From: Pythium myriotylum
Lineage: Eukaryota > Oomycota > Peronosporomycetes > Pythiales > Pythiaceae
Direction of reading: 5' to 3'
NCBI GenBank assembly: GCA_023091665.1
Contig: JALJCQ010000008.1
Span: 1,488,001 to 1,552,000 of the forward strand
Length of the DNA stretch: 64,000 nt
The translations under genes and the position numbers were made by a program. Below are positions 1-8,808 of this stretch, in pieces (positions within the stretch are counted from its first letter, which is position 1; every line of letters starts with the position of its first letter). The notes under the pieces are model-generated. The model ran no database searches. It was not told where the DNA came from and saw only the letters and a list, made by a program, of their open reading frames with translations.

Positions 1-2502
1 TCGAAGTCATTTCAAGAGTTCTGCGCCTCGTCCGGCATAACCTTGGAGACCTCTGTACCCTACGCACACAACACGAACGCTGAGAATTTCGTGAAGCTTG
101 TGCAGATGGTAGCTCGCCCCCTACTCCTTCGTTCAAATTTACCTATGTCGTGTTGGGGACATGCTGTACTCCGTGCTGGCGACCTTCTCCTGTACAGACC
201 GTCAGCTGAGAATGTTCTGTCACCGTACGAACTTGCGCATGGCTTCTCGCCGTCTGTCGCACACCTGAGGATCTTTGGCTGCGCGGTGTATGTGCCCATA
301 CCGCCTCACCAAAAGTCTAAGTTCGGACCGAAACGACAACTTGGAATCTATGTTGGCTTTCAGTCGCCATCTATCATCCGGTATCTAAGTCCCGAGACTG
401 GTGACTTGTTCGTCGCTCACATCACTATGTGTGAGTTTGATGAGTCTACATTCCCAAAGCTGGGAAGCACTGAGGATGATGACAGCCGCGATCAGTTCGA
501 CTTCGATCAGTCACGCACGAAGGAGTCCCACCGTGACCCATACACCGGTCAGGGGGAGAAGGATGTGCGTCGAATCCTACATCTCCACCGTATTGCGCAG
601 AACGCTCCAGATGCCTTCGCGGCTACTGAGCGCGTAACGAGATCGTCGGTCAACGAAGCAACCAACTACCCAGCACCAGTAGCTGTCGATCCAACCCCAG
701 CTACTGTGGTGGCGCCACAAAACAATAAACGTGGTCGCCCCAAAGGTGCCAAAGACCTTGTGCCGCGGAAGCGTCGGACCAGAGCCGAGCTTCATGGTAG
801 CGCAGTTGCTGTTGAGCCTCCTGCTGAGTCACACCCCGATGTCCATACTGGTGCGTCGGTGGATACGCTTGCAGAGGCCAACTTGAGTACGTTCCTTACT
901 CTCAAGGATCAGGATGCCGACCCAACGACAATTGAAGATTGTCGAGCATCGCCCGATTGGCCACAGTGGAAGGCTGCAATCAAGGTTGAGCTCCAATCGT
1001 TGCTGAATCGCAAAGTGTTTGGTAGTGTGCAAGAATGCCCTCCAAGTCATAAGCCGATTGGGTGCAGATGGGTCTTCAACCGGAAACGAGACCAAACAGG
1101 CAAAGTAGTTCGCTATAAGGCGCGCCTGGTTGCACAAGGATTCACGCAACGGTTCGGCATCGATTACTCAGACACGTATTCGCCAGTCATGACCATGACA
1201 ACCCTTCGTTGGTTGTTAGCGTTCGCTGCCAGGAACGACATGAAAGTGAAGCAAGCAGACATTGAGACTGCCTACTTGTATGGAGTCATTGACGTCGAGC
1301 TCTACATGAGAGTGCCCGAGGGTTTACGTGTTGAAGGGGAGGAGTCGCTGAGGCTCCCATGTGTTCGGATACACAAGTCTCTCTATGGGTTGAAGCAAGC
1401 TGGCAGAATTTGGTACTTGCACTTTTCGCAGTACTTAGAGAAGTGTGGTTTTCAGACGCACGAGTGCTCCCCATGCTTGTTCGTCAAGCGAAGCGGCGCC
1501 GAGATCGCCATTATTGGGATCTATGTCGATGACATCGTCATGGTGGGCTCTGACGCGGCAGTAGAAGCTGTGATGACAGCATTGAAGGCCGAGTTCAAGG
1601 TGAAGGACCTTGGTCTACTCTCATTCTGTCTGGGGTTGCAGATCCATCAGAACCCGAAAGGGATTATGTTGCATCAAGCAACGTACATTGCGAAGCTGCT
1701 GGAGCGCTTCAGCATGGGGGAGGTCTCGAGAGCCGCTAAGACGCCCATGGTGGTGCGCAGCTTGAAGCCAGAGAGTGACGTATACGGCCCAAGACGCGGC
1801 AGTGAAGAAGTCCTTGGCGAGAAGTATCCGTACAGAGAGGCCATCGGCGCGCTCTTGTACCTTGCCAACTGCTCGCACCCAGATATCGCTTTCGCCGTTA
1901 ACGTGCTTGCACGCTATTCATCTGAACCCACCAAGAGACATTGGTCTGGCGTAAAGCAACTGATGAGATATCTGGCTAAGACCAAGGACTACGGTTTGTT
2001 GCATCGCAGAGGAGAACTTGCTCGTGATGTTTCCCTGTTGACTACTGACGACATTTATGGTTATGCCGATGCTGGTTATCTGTCAGATCCACACAAGGCT
2101 CGTTCTCAGTCTGGCTACGTGTTCGTGTCTGCCGGAGCCGCCATTTCATGGAAGTCGACAAAGCAAACAATCGCCGCAACATCGACAAACCAGTCTGAGA
2201 TCATTGCACTCTACGAAGCATGCCGCGAATGTGTCTGGATCAGACTCTTTGTCAAGTTTATCCGCAAAGGACTTGGCATCACCAATGAGCTGCCACCCAT
2301 CGCCATCTACGAAGACAACAATGCATGTATCGCCCAAGTCCAACAAGGGTATATCAAGAGCGATCGGACGAAGCATATCGACCCCAAGTTCTTCTTCATG
2401 CACGAGCTCCAAGGCAAGCAACTCGAGGTCAAGAGGATCCCATCGGACAAGAACATTGCAGACCTCTTCACCAAGTCTCTCGGCATGGTGGAGCTTAAGT
2501 AG
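1..2502 (+). CDS. Ty1/copia Pol polyprotein, 3' part (integrase C-term, RT, RNase H)
   Basis: The reading frame is open from base 1, so the protein begins before the window; the first methionine-like codon in frame is only a TTG at 43. In order it shows the end of the integrase core, the GAG-like linker with acidic stretches, the RT start (GCRWVFNRKRD, then YKARLVAQGFTQ), the KSLYGLKQAG block, the RT catalytic YVDD (in IGIYVDDIVMVG), and a copia RNase H (ADAGYLSD, SWKSTKQTIAATST, YEDNNACIAQ, KHIDPKFFF) ending in DLFTKSL. The frame is uninterrupted for 834 codons, unlike the other copia copies at the right end of the window, so this copy may be recent and possibly functional. It is followed by a polypurine tract and LTR. 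Orientation and family are certain; completeness cannot be judged because the 5' half is missing. Confidence 0.95.
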   Translation, partial: SKSFQEFCASSGITLETSVPYAHNTNAENFVKLVQMVARPLLLRSNLPMSCWGHAVLRAGDLLLYRPSAENVLSPYELAHGFSPSVAHLRIFGCAVYVPIPPHQKSKFGPKRQLGIYVGFQSPSIIRYLSPETGDLFVAHITMCEFDESTFPKLGSTEDDDSRDQFDFDQSRTKESHRDPYTGQGEKDVRRILHLHRIAQNAPDAFAATERVTRSSVNEATNYPAPVAVDPTPATVVAPQNNKRGRPKGAKDLVPRKRRTRAELHGSAVAVEPPAESHPDVHTGASVDTLAEANLSTFLTLKDQDADPTTIEDCRASPDWPQWKAAIKVELQSLLNRKVFGSVQECPPSHKPIGCRWVFNRKRDQTGKVVRYKARLVAQGFTQRFGIDYSDTYSPVMTMTTLRWLLAFAARNDMKVKQADIETAYLYGVIDVELYMRVPEGLRVEGEESLRLPCVRIHKSLYGLKQAGRIWYLHFSQYLEKCGFQTHECSPCLFVKRSGAEIAIIGIYVDDIVMVGSDAAVEAVMTALKAEFKVKDLGLLSFCLGLQIHQNPKGIMLHQATYIAKLLERFSMGEVSRAAKTPMVVRSLKPESDVYGPRRGSEEVLGEKYPYREAIGALLYLANCSHPDIAFAVNVLARYSSEPTKRHWSGVKQLMRYLAKTKDYGLLHRRGELARDVSLLTTDDIYGYADAGYLSDPHKARSQSGYVFVSAGAAISWKSTKQTIAATSTNQSEIIALYEACRECVWIRLFVKFIRKGLGITNELPPIAIYEDNNACIAQVQQGYIKSDRTKHIDPKFFFMHELQGKQLEVKRIPSDKNIADLFTKSLGMVELK

Positions 2503-2601
2503 GAAGCTGGTTTTTACCCTCACCACATGCTCGCATGTCGGGGAGTTTTTCCCAGCATAGGATACATACGTAGGAAAGAGAGGGATGTAGGATCGCTGCG
2601 C

Positions 2602-2611
2602 TGAGGGGGAG
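2602..2611 (+). other. Polypurine tract of copia element
   Basis: A purine run (tgagggggag) lies immediately before the TGAGAC start of the LTR, 100 bases after the pol stop codon. This is where plus-strand priming occurs in LTR retrotransposons. Confidence 0.7.
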
Positions 2612-2937
2612 TGAGACAGTTCCTCCATGTTTACTCTATGTTTACATGTGATTCCTGGGAATCAGTTGCCGGCGCGTCACCAAGGATTGTGAGCGCCGGG
2701 CAATGATGGACGCCGCCACAAATGATGGCTGCCACCACGATTGATGGGTGAATAAATCCAGGCCATGTAGGACACAGAACTCTGCAGCGCTAGCTCCCTA
2801 CACCCACCATTTTCATCCCAGGAAATATAGCTCATTCGGTCTTCTACCATCTACTGCTCAAGTCAACTCGCCCCTCCTAAGTCAACCTCGGCCTCGCCTA
2901 AGTCCACCCTCGGTCCCGGCTAAGTCAACCCGTCTCA
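2612..2937 (+). repeat. 3' LTR of copia element
   Basis: The segment starts TGAGAC and ends GTCTCA, a perfect 6-bp terminal inverted repeat with canonical TG...CA ends, 326 bp long and directly after the polypurine tract. Inside are three near-repeats of a CTAAGTCAACC-like unit (about 2876-2930). The 5' LTR lies outside the window, so the boundary is inferred from the terminal symmetry alone. Confidence 0.7.
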
Positions 2938-3089
2938 AATATGTATTTTAATACATATTCGATTTTTCATAAAACGTGAAGACATGGTCCTCTCGTGGTA
3001 CCCCTACTGAGCCGTCAACACCATGAGATATACAGTACCACTCGTGCCTTCTTATAGAGGACAGTCTTCTATTATGGTACACTTTTCTG

Positions 3090-4328
3090 TATTTGGGTGT
3101 TCGGTATAAGAAGAGGAAGTCGGTACCCGAAACACTCACCCTTCGGGATCGACAGACTCAAATTATTGAACGCCACCTTGTCCCGGGGATGCTGTTGCCG
3201 CACACTTCGAATGAACACTGCGTCTTTGTCATTTGGTTCTCGGTGCGCCACACACTGGCGCTTCGAGGCGACATTGCTATCTTCATCTTCATTACAAACC
3301 CCGTATGAGTGTCCTGGCGTCCACGATTCACTCACTTGGCTCGCAACCGATTGCCTCAATCCTAAACACGAACACAGTGAAGATCACGCCTTTAGCTAGC
3401 GCGTACAACACTGGTAGGTCGCGTCCGACCACTACCCAAAATCGACTCTCGACTCACGCGGTGCATCACAAGCTCGTACGTCCCTGAGTTCAGAGCGTAG
3501 CTTGGGAACAACATGTACGCCCACCGCAGGTAACTCAAGTCGAGTGTTGCAAGGCCGATCGCGTTCTCGCTGTCGCTAAACTGGTAGTCGATCATCCGAC
3601 ACAAGGACGACAAAATGATCACACCCAACACCACCAGAGCCAACTGCACAGACGAGTGCCTCTCGTAACTTTGAGACACAGCGTACACCATCGGAACCAT
3701 GGCCAGTATGTGACACGAGCAAAGCCACTGCAGTAATCACTTTGCCGCTTGTGATGTGACACAAACCACGAATCGTCAACGTCACAGCGACGACACTCAC
3801 GGCAACCGGCACCAACACCAAAATCAGGTTGTGCACACACGTTTGGGAGCCAGTACGCCAACGGATTCGCACCGCAGATCAACTGCAACACCTTGGGTTC
3901 TCGATTGGGTCTTCCTCACATGCAACAAACGCCACAATCGCGGCTGGGTTGAATGGATACGCCAACGCTGCAATCTTCGCACTTAACGTCATTTGAGCCT
4001 TTACACCCATGTACGACAAGCACGGAGGGTTGTAACACGTATTGTGTGGGATGTGTGCTTTCGATGGGTGAATGGGATCAAAGAAAAACTGCTGACTGCG
4101 GTGTGACCTACGGGTAGCAGTCAGCTCCAGCGATCGAATGCGATCTTGGCTGCGCACCTGTGATGATTCAATGGATTTGGCGGATATACTGTCGTTAACG
4201 AGGATGACGATGTGCGGTGTGTGTGCACACGCAAACTTATGCTGTAGTGACGATTGCCGCGCAGGTTTGCCGACCTGTGGACTCAACGCCGCGGCATCTA
4301 TCGTGGTGTGCATCGAGACTGTCGACAA
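3090..4328 (-). pseudogene. ABCA-type ABC transporter relic
   Basis: Reading the minus strand from 4328 to 3090, pieces of one ABC-A subfamily transporter appear in the right order but in different frames: AKIAALAYPFNPAAIV (about 3960), then NPLAYWLPN (about 3850), a hydrophobic helix VHNLILVLVPVAVSVVAV, then LDLSYLRWAYMLFPSYALNS (about 3500), a linker with DEDSNVASKRQ, and the start of the nucleotide-binding domain, FNNLSLSIPKGECFGY (about 3115). The domain stops there, before the Walker A loop. In the family this order is second transmembrane domain, linker, NBD. Several frameshifts and the missing rest of the NBD mark it as a dead fragment. No start, first half or second NBD was seen. Confidence 0.75.
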
Positions 4329-4955
4329 GTTCAGTCAAAATCCCCAGGAATGCCATTTTGCGGTTGAAACATATCGTTAATTATCTATACAAGGTGTAAT
4401 TTATCGAGATCTGATAACGATAAGTTGCAACCAACGACAAAAAATACACGAAAATGGGACCAGTAGTCGCCTCGCCAAGACATGTATCTCTGGATGCAGG
4501 TGTCTGCCGGCAAGAATTGTTGGTGATTTGCCATCTATGAACTCTTGCCCATATAGCCAACCTATTCCGGAGTTCAGTTGAGTTGTTCCGGAGCATGTCG
4601 TGTGGCTGAGACCTACCAAAATCGTGCCGGTTGGCTTAGAAAACGTGTTAAAATACATATTCGATATACATTTCTCGAATGTAGCCATTTTGCGCTGCGA
4701 TGCGAGACGCCGCACCCGTTTCACCTCCCATACCACGCCCCACTTACCAGAACTTGGTACGAGCGGACACAATTCAGCTGCTCAGTCGATGAACTCACTA
4801 CCCACTTCTGATGGATCTCGGGTGTCCAAACTTTGGAATGATCATGACTCACAGAAGAGCCGCAGCGTCTCATCCGCTCTTGCGCCAACTTTGCAAGCAT
4901 CCCCCGATTCCACCACCTATTTCCAATCATCTTCTCCGCCGCCAAACTGTTCGGG
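4329..4955. other. Intergenic region, no gene recognised
   Basis: No convincing coding frame was found. At about 4646-4668 there is an AT-rich string (ttaaaatacatattcgat) nearly identical to one at about 2943-2963, so the ABCA relic lies between two copies of it. The 3' part is the presumed promoter of the gene starting at 4956. Confidence 0.4.
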
Positions 4956-6317
4956 ATGCAGCCACTCGAGACACCAGATGTGCTCGTCGTGGCTCTGTCC
5001 AGGCCGTCCTCGAATCGATCATCGTCAACGTGCACGTTTACAACAATCACAGATGAAACGGCGGTCCCAGGATGTATCCTGTCAAGTAACCTTGGTCAGC
5101 GAGTGCTTTCTGCGTCCGTACTGGCGCCGCTTGTGCTCGTGCTCCTATTGTACTCCCCTAACGATGCAACGAGTACCGACTGTTCCGTGCTGCTATCTGC
5201 GTGTGCATACGAGTTTAGCTGGATCGTCTATCGCATTCAGTGGCGATTTGTCACCCTGACCGATAGCTCTAACGCTCTACTTCCCGGCGGTACCGTCCAG
5301 CGATTCAACGATTTTTTCGTGTACAAGACAGAAAATCATGCAGCAGAAACAAGCCAAAGCGAGGAAGAAATCCGAGACGCGCTGAATCTGGACCATTGCG
5401 CGATCTCAAGTTTTGCGGATCACTACTTTGGGGGCATCAGGGTTGCCGCTGCGATCGCAGTCGCCATCCCACTGGCGCTCTCGCTAATCTTCCAGGGATG
5501 CCTACTCACCATGCCTGAGGAGTTCCGGGATACCGAGTTCTATCAGTACCACTGGCGATATTCTCTCGTGACCGACTTTGTGTGCGCCATGTTTGCGCTG
5601 CACACGCCAGACTGGCGATTCGCGTTTGTCGTCTTTGTTGAGAAGATCATCTTCTCCCTGCTCACAGCCCATTCAAGCATGTGCCCGATCAATCAGCTTA
5701 CTTGCGGGCGGTCTTTAACCGCCTCTGACTTGTGCGCCACCGGATTGATCGTGTTGATCGTGTTCCACATGGCGCTGCGTGAGAAGGCAGTGACGACATT
5801 TATTCGCGTTGTGTTGGACGCTCTTGGTTTCATCTACCTCATCGGGACCATGTCAGTACTAGTTGGCTTCCTTGACGACGGCAACCGCAGCTTGTACCGC
5901 AAGTTGCTCATCTTGCTGCTCTGTGTTGTTTGGGCGGCCGACTCTGGGGCCTATTTCGTCGGGAAACTGCTGGAGCGCATGGGCTTTTCGGGCTACCACG
6001 CTATCGCGCCCCATATATCCAAGAACAAAGATTACGAAGGCACTCTCGCAGCCGTGGTATTTGGTGTGGCTGCGCTGTTTATCGTCGCGTCGCTCATCGA
6101 CATCCCGGGAACCGACCGCGAGAAGGCGGTGATCGTGGCGCTCGCTGTCGTCGTCGGCCGCATGGGCGACCTCTTCGAAAGTCTCCTCAAGCGCGCAGCC
6201 GGCATCAAACACTCGGGAAGGCTGATTCCCGGCCGCGGCGGCGTGCTCGACCGCGTCGACGCGTTGCTCTTCGCTGCACTGGTCTTTGGACGCTACTACG
6301 CCATGCTCATCTTGTGA
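4956..6317 (+). CDS. Phosphatidate cytidylyltransferase-like (CDP-diacylglycerol synthase)
   Basis: A 453-residue multi-pass membrane protein. The C-terminal third carries the CdsA family landmarks: WAADSGAYFVGKLLERMGF, HISKNKDYEGTLA (family form SPnKTwEG), and the signature SLLKRAAGIKHSG...GRGGVLDRVDAL at about residues 408-435. Such enzymes make CDP-diacylglycerol from phosphatidic acid and CTP, normally in the ER or mitochondrial inner membrane. The signature is atypical: the usual K-D is K-H and the usual H-G-G is R-G-G, so activity is uncertain. Hydrophobic segments cluster at about 45-65, 160-185, 260-280, 305-335 and 360-385. The first ATG of the frame was chosen; the first 40 residues are low in recognisable features, so a later start is possible. 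No intron is needed. Confidence 0.8.
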   Translation: MQPLETPDVLVVALSRPSSNRSSSTCTFTTITDETAVPGCILSSNLGQRVLSASVLAPLVLVLLLYSPNDATSTDCSVLLSACAYEFSWIVYRIQWRFVTLTDSSNALLPGGTVQRFNDFFVYKTENHAAETSQSEEEIRDALNLDHCAISSFADHYFGGIRVAAAIAVAIPLALSLIFQGCLLTMPEEFRDTEFYQYHWRYSLVTDFVCAMFALHTPDWRFAFVVFVEKIIFSLLTAHSSMCPINQLTCGRSLTASDLCATGLIVLIVFHMALREKAVTTFIRVVLDALGFIYLIGTMSVLVGFLDDGNRSLYRKLLILLLCVVWAADSGAYFVGKLLERMGFSGYHAIAPHISKNKDYEGTLAAVVFGVAALFIVASLIDIPGTDREKAVIVALAVVVGRMGDLFESLLKRAAGIKHSGRLIPGRGGVLDRVDALLFAALVFGRYYAMLIL

Positions 6318-6678
6318 GCAGGCCCCAACATGGCTACATCTCAGCGGGACGGTATCAGTTAGTGTTGGATATCTGAGTCCGTTACAAACCTCTCATCGGT
6401 TCTTATCTCTCTCCGCGCGCTCTGGTGTCCGAGTCGCGCGTGGTGCGCGCGCACCAACGTTGGAATGCGCGTCGTTGGCGTGCCGAGTGTTGGTTTGTTG
6501 GCTTCAACGCCCATCTCGCCAATGTCGGCGTCTCCTTGCGATTGGCTCGCTCGCGTCAGCCATCCCGCCGCGCCGCGTGGGCGTTGGCGCCAACATCCGC
6601 GCCGACGTTCCAACGCTCCAACGTTCCAACTCCAACTCGCCAACAACACGCATTCTGGAATCCGAGCTCCCCACACCA
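6318..6678. other. Intergenic region with CCAACGTT-type short repeats
   Basis: Many copies of words such as ccaacgtt, gccaacatc and gttccaac occur between about 6450 and 6650 on both strands, giving several weak inverted matches. The open frames seen here have the skewed composition of shadows. It is probably the 3' UTR of the preceding gene plus the promoter of the next one. Confidence 0.35.
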
Positions 6679-7014
6679 ATGCAGCCACCCGCCTCGTCTA
6701 CGCCAACGACGTCGCCCTCGCGCAAGCGCCGCCGCGCGCCGCCCGCCAAGCTCGACGCGCCACCGTCTCGCCGCCTGCGCCTGCGCCTGCGCGTGGACGC
6801 CAGCGCGCGCATCTGGGCCGGTCGCTGCGGCTGCAACGCGCCGCGCTGCATGGCCGACGACTTCGAGTTCTCGTCCGACACGGGCGTCAGCGACGAGAGC
6901 GACCAGGAAGACGGCGACGACGGCGATCCGCTCGACGGCGAGCGCGCCAAGAGACCCCCGCAGGACCCAGCGGACCTCGTGCCCATGATGCTCCATCTCA
7001 TGCTCATGATGTGA
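6679..7014 (+). CDS. Small basic-then-acidic hypothetical protein
   Basis: The frame begins at an ATG and encodes 111 residues with a clear design. An N-terminal Ser/Pro/Thr stretch leads into a basic patch (SRKRRRAPPAKL, a plausible nuclear localisation signal), then RRLRLRLRVDASARIW, a short Cys-containing stretch (CGCNAPRC), and a strongly acidic tail (SDESDQEDGDDGDPLDGE) ending in a methionine-rich LMLMM. Strong charge segregation and GC-rich codon use favour a real gene over the overlapping frames. The family is not recognised; a nuclear role is only suggested by the basic patch. Confidence 0.5.
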   Translation: MQPPASSTPTTSPSRKRRRAPPAKLDAPPSRRLRLRLRVDASARIWAGRCGCNAPRCMADDFEFSSDTGVSDESDQEDGDDGDPLDGERAKRPPQDPADLVPMMLHLMLMM

Positions 7015-7394
7015 GAGATAGTTGGTGAGCGACTCGCGCTTTACTGCTTCATTCACGACGGGTTTGGTCGTCACCATCGGGCCGCGCGCCTCGCTGCGTT
7101 TGTGAAATGCGCCCATGCGGGTATTCTTAGGTTTCCCCAGGACTTTGGCGGTTTTCTTCCTCCTCGCCTTATGCGCGATGCCCTTTTGCTAGCGTTCGTT
7201 GTTCAGATAAATAATGCTACGTTGTTCATATGTTGTGGCGTTTGCTATATTTGAAGTCTCTTCCGCGTGGAAAATTTGGATCGGATATGGTCTCTTCGTG
7301 ACGTCGGCGCTGGCATCGTCAGTCAGGAGCCCAAGGCTCGCTACTCTGCTTCGTGAGCTCAATAGCACGCGAGATTAGTTCGGAACGAAGCGAG
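7015..7394. other. Intergenic region
   Basis: AT content rises around 7190-7270, as expected of a terminator and promoter area. No gene, hairpin or repeat of note was seen. A GTG at 7353 extends the next frame upstream, but the ATG at 7395 is preferred. Confidence 0.4.
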
Positions 7395-8603
7395 ATGCAG
7401 AGCAAGACGTCGCCCAGCGCGCAGCCGTCGCCACCCGCTATCGCCAAGCCTGGGACAAGCCCCATTCACACGCCTGCGGTGAATGACATCGGCGACGGCA
7501 GCACGGCTTACAAGGCTGAGACCAAGGAGCCCAGTGACTTCGAGGACCTCGAAGGACGAGGGTACCTGCGTCGAGGCGAATCTGAGCTGGACACGTCAGT
7601 TGGCCCGGACGTCGAGATGCGCAACGCCGCGGACCCTGCGAGCGACGCCAAGGCAGCCCGTAATCGCCGGTTGACGCTGCTGCAGCTCGAGCGATTTCGC
7701 CGTGCGATCGCTCTTAACAAGGCCCGGAACGCACGCCGCAACTCGTCGTCGTGGTGGGAAGCCAAGGCCCGCCGAGGCGAGGGCTTTGACAGCATCTTCG
7801 CTGAAAACCCCGATGGGTCGCCTGGTCCGATGCGCGAGCTGCGCATTGTCGTCTACCCGTGGGCGATGTGGGTGTTAGGCTGCTTACTGATCATCGCTGC
7901 GTCCATTTTCGTGGACCACATCCACCAGCAAGCGCTCAAAAAGCGGCGGCTCGTCATGCCCGAGACAACGGTCAACTGGTGGAAGTACCTCGTGGCGGGT
8001 ATCATCTACATTTGTGCGGCACTCGTGATCGGGAACGCGCGTGTTGAGACCTTTAGCATGAACAAGGAGACTTGCACGCTTAGCGTCTGCTCCTCCAAGC
8101 CACTCTGCCCACTCCCGAGGCTGAGGCGTACTCGCATCGTGCAGCGAGAACTGCGGCAGATTGTCGATGTTCGCGTGGAGGCATCAGGCGAGATTTTGAG
8201 CGGCGAGGTGGACACGCGAGCGTACAAAGTGCATTTCGATTTCGACGATGGCACGCACACGACGACACTAGAAGGCCGCTCCAAGACCAAAGCGGTGGTC
8301 CGCTGTCGCCTAATCAAGCAGTTCCTGCTCTCGTGTGCACCTCCGGCGTCCACAGTAGCATCGTCTCCTCTCTCTGGTAGTGGCAGCACCAGTGGAAGCG
8401 ACAACGCGTCTCCTCAAGCCGGCATGTCGATTGTGTTACCAGCACGATCAGCGTCCAGCAATCTCACGCTCGCAGTGCCAGCACCATTGACGATGCCAGC
8501 AGCGGCAGCAGGAAGTGTCGCGCCTTCTCCTCGACGCGTCATGATGGTCGCGGCTGTACCGTCGACCCTGTCACAGAAATCGTCGGGCGTTTCGTCCAAG
8601 TGA
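7395..8603 (+). CDS. Two-helix membrane protein resembling CYBC1/Eros
   Basis: A 402-residue protein from the ATG at 7395. The N-terminal 150 residues are polar and basic. Two hydrophobic helices follow at about 153-173 (YPWAMWVLGCLLIIAASIFV) and 197-215 (YLVAGIIYICAALVIGNA). After the second helix comes a domain of about 100 residues with IVDVRVEASGEILSG, YKVHFDFDDGTHTTTLEG and VRCRLIKQFLLSC. The order of two helices then a PH-like domain, and the pattern VxDVxVE...GY/YxVxxxxxxG...IxxFL...C, resembles the CYBC1 (Eros, DUF4564) family, whose animal member is a chaperone for the phagocyte NADPH oxidase membrane subunit. The C-terminal 90 residues are Ser/Ala/Pro-rich and probably disordered. 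The family match is from memory of the pattern and needs a profile search. Confidence 0.55.
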   Translation: MQSKTSPSAQPSPPAIAKPGTSPIHTPAVNDIGDGSTAYKAETKEPSDFEDLEGRGYLRRGESELDTSVGPDVEMRNAADPASDAKAARNRRLTLLQLERFRRAIALNKARNARRNSSSWWEAKARRGEGFDSIFAENPDGSPGPMRELRIVVYPWAMWVLGCLLIIAASIFVDHIHQQALKKRRLVMPETTVNWWKYLVAGIIYICAALVIGNARVETFSMNKETCTLSVCSSKPLCPLPRLRRTRIVQRELRQIVDVRVEASGEILSGEVDTRAYKVHFDFDDGTHTTTLEGRSKTKAVVRCRLIKQFLLSCAPPASTVASSPLSGSGSTSGSDNASPQAGMSIVLPARSASSNLTLAVPAPLTMPAAAAGSVAPSPRRVMMVAAVPSTLSQKSSGVSSK

Positions 8604-8808
8604 GTCTGTGAGCGCCAGGGGTACAGGGATGTACTTGTATGAATCGTATGGCCAAAGGCAGTGGATTGCTCAGTTGAGACAAAGAAGCACCGTTCACTAA
8701 CCAGACCACCACATATACACGCCACACTACGCAATCTACATACGAGACCACAGAGTCTTCGCTCTTTCTTTCTTTCTTTCTTTTCCCTTGCTCGCTCGCT
8801 CTTTGCTT

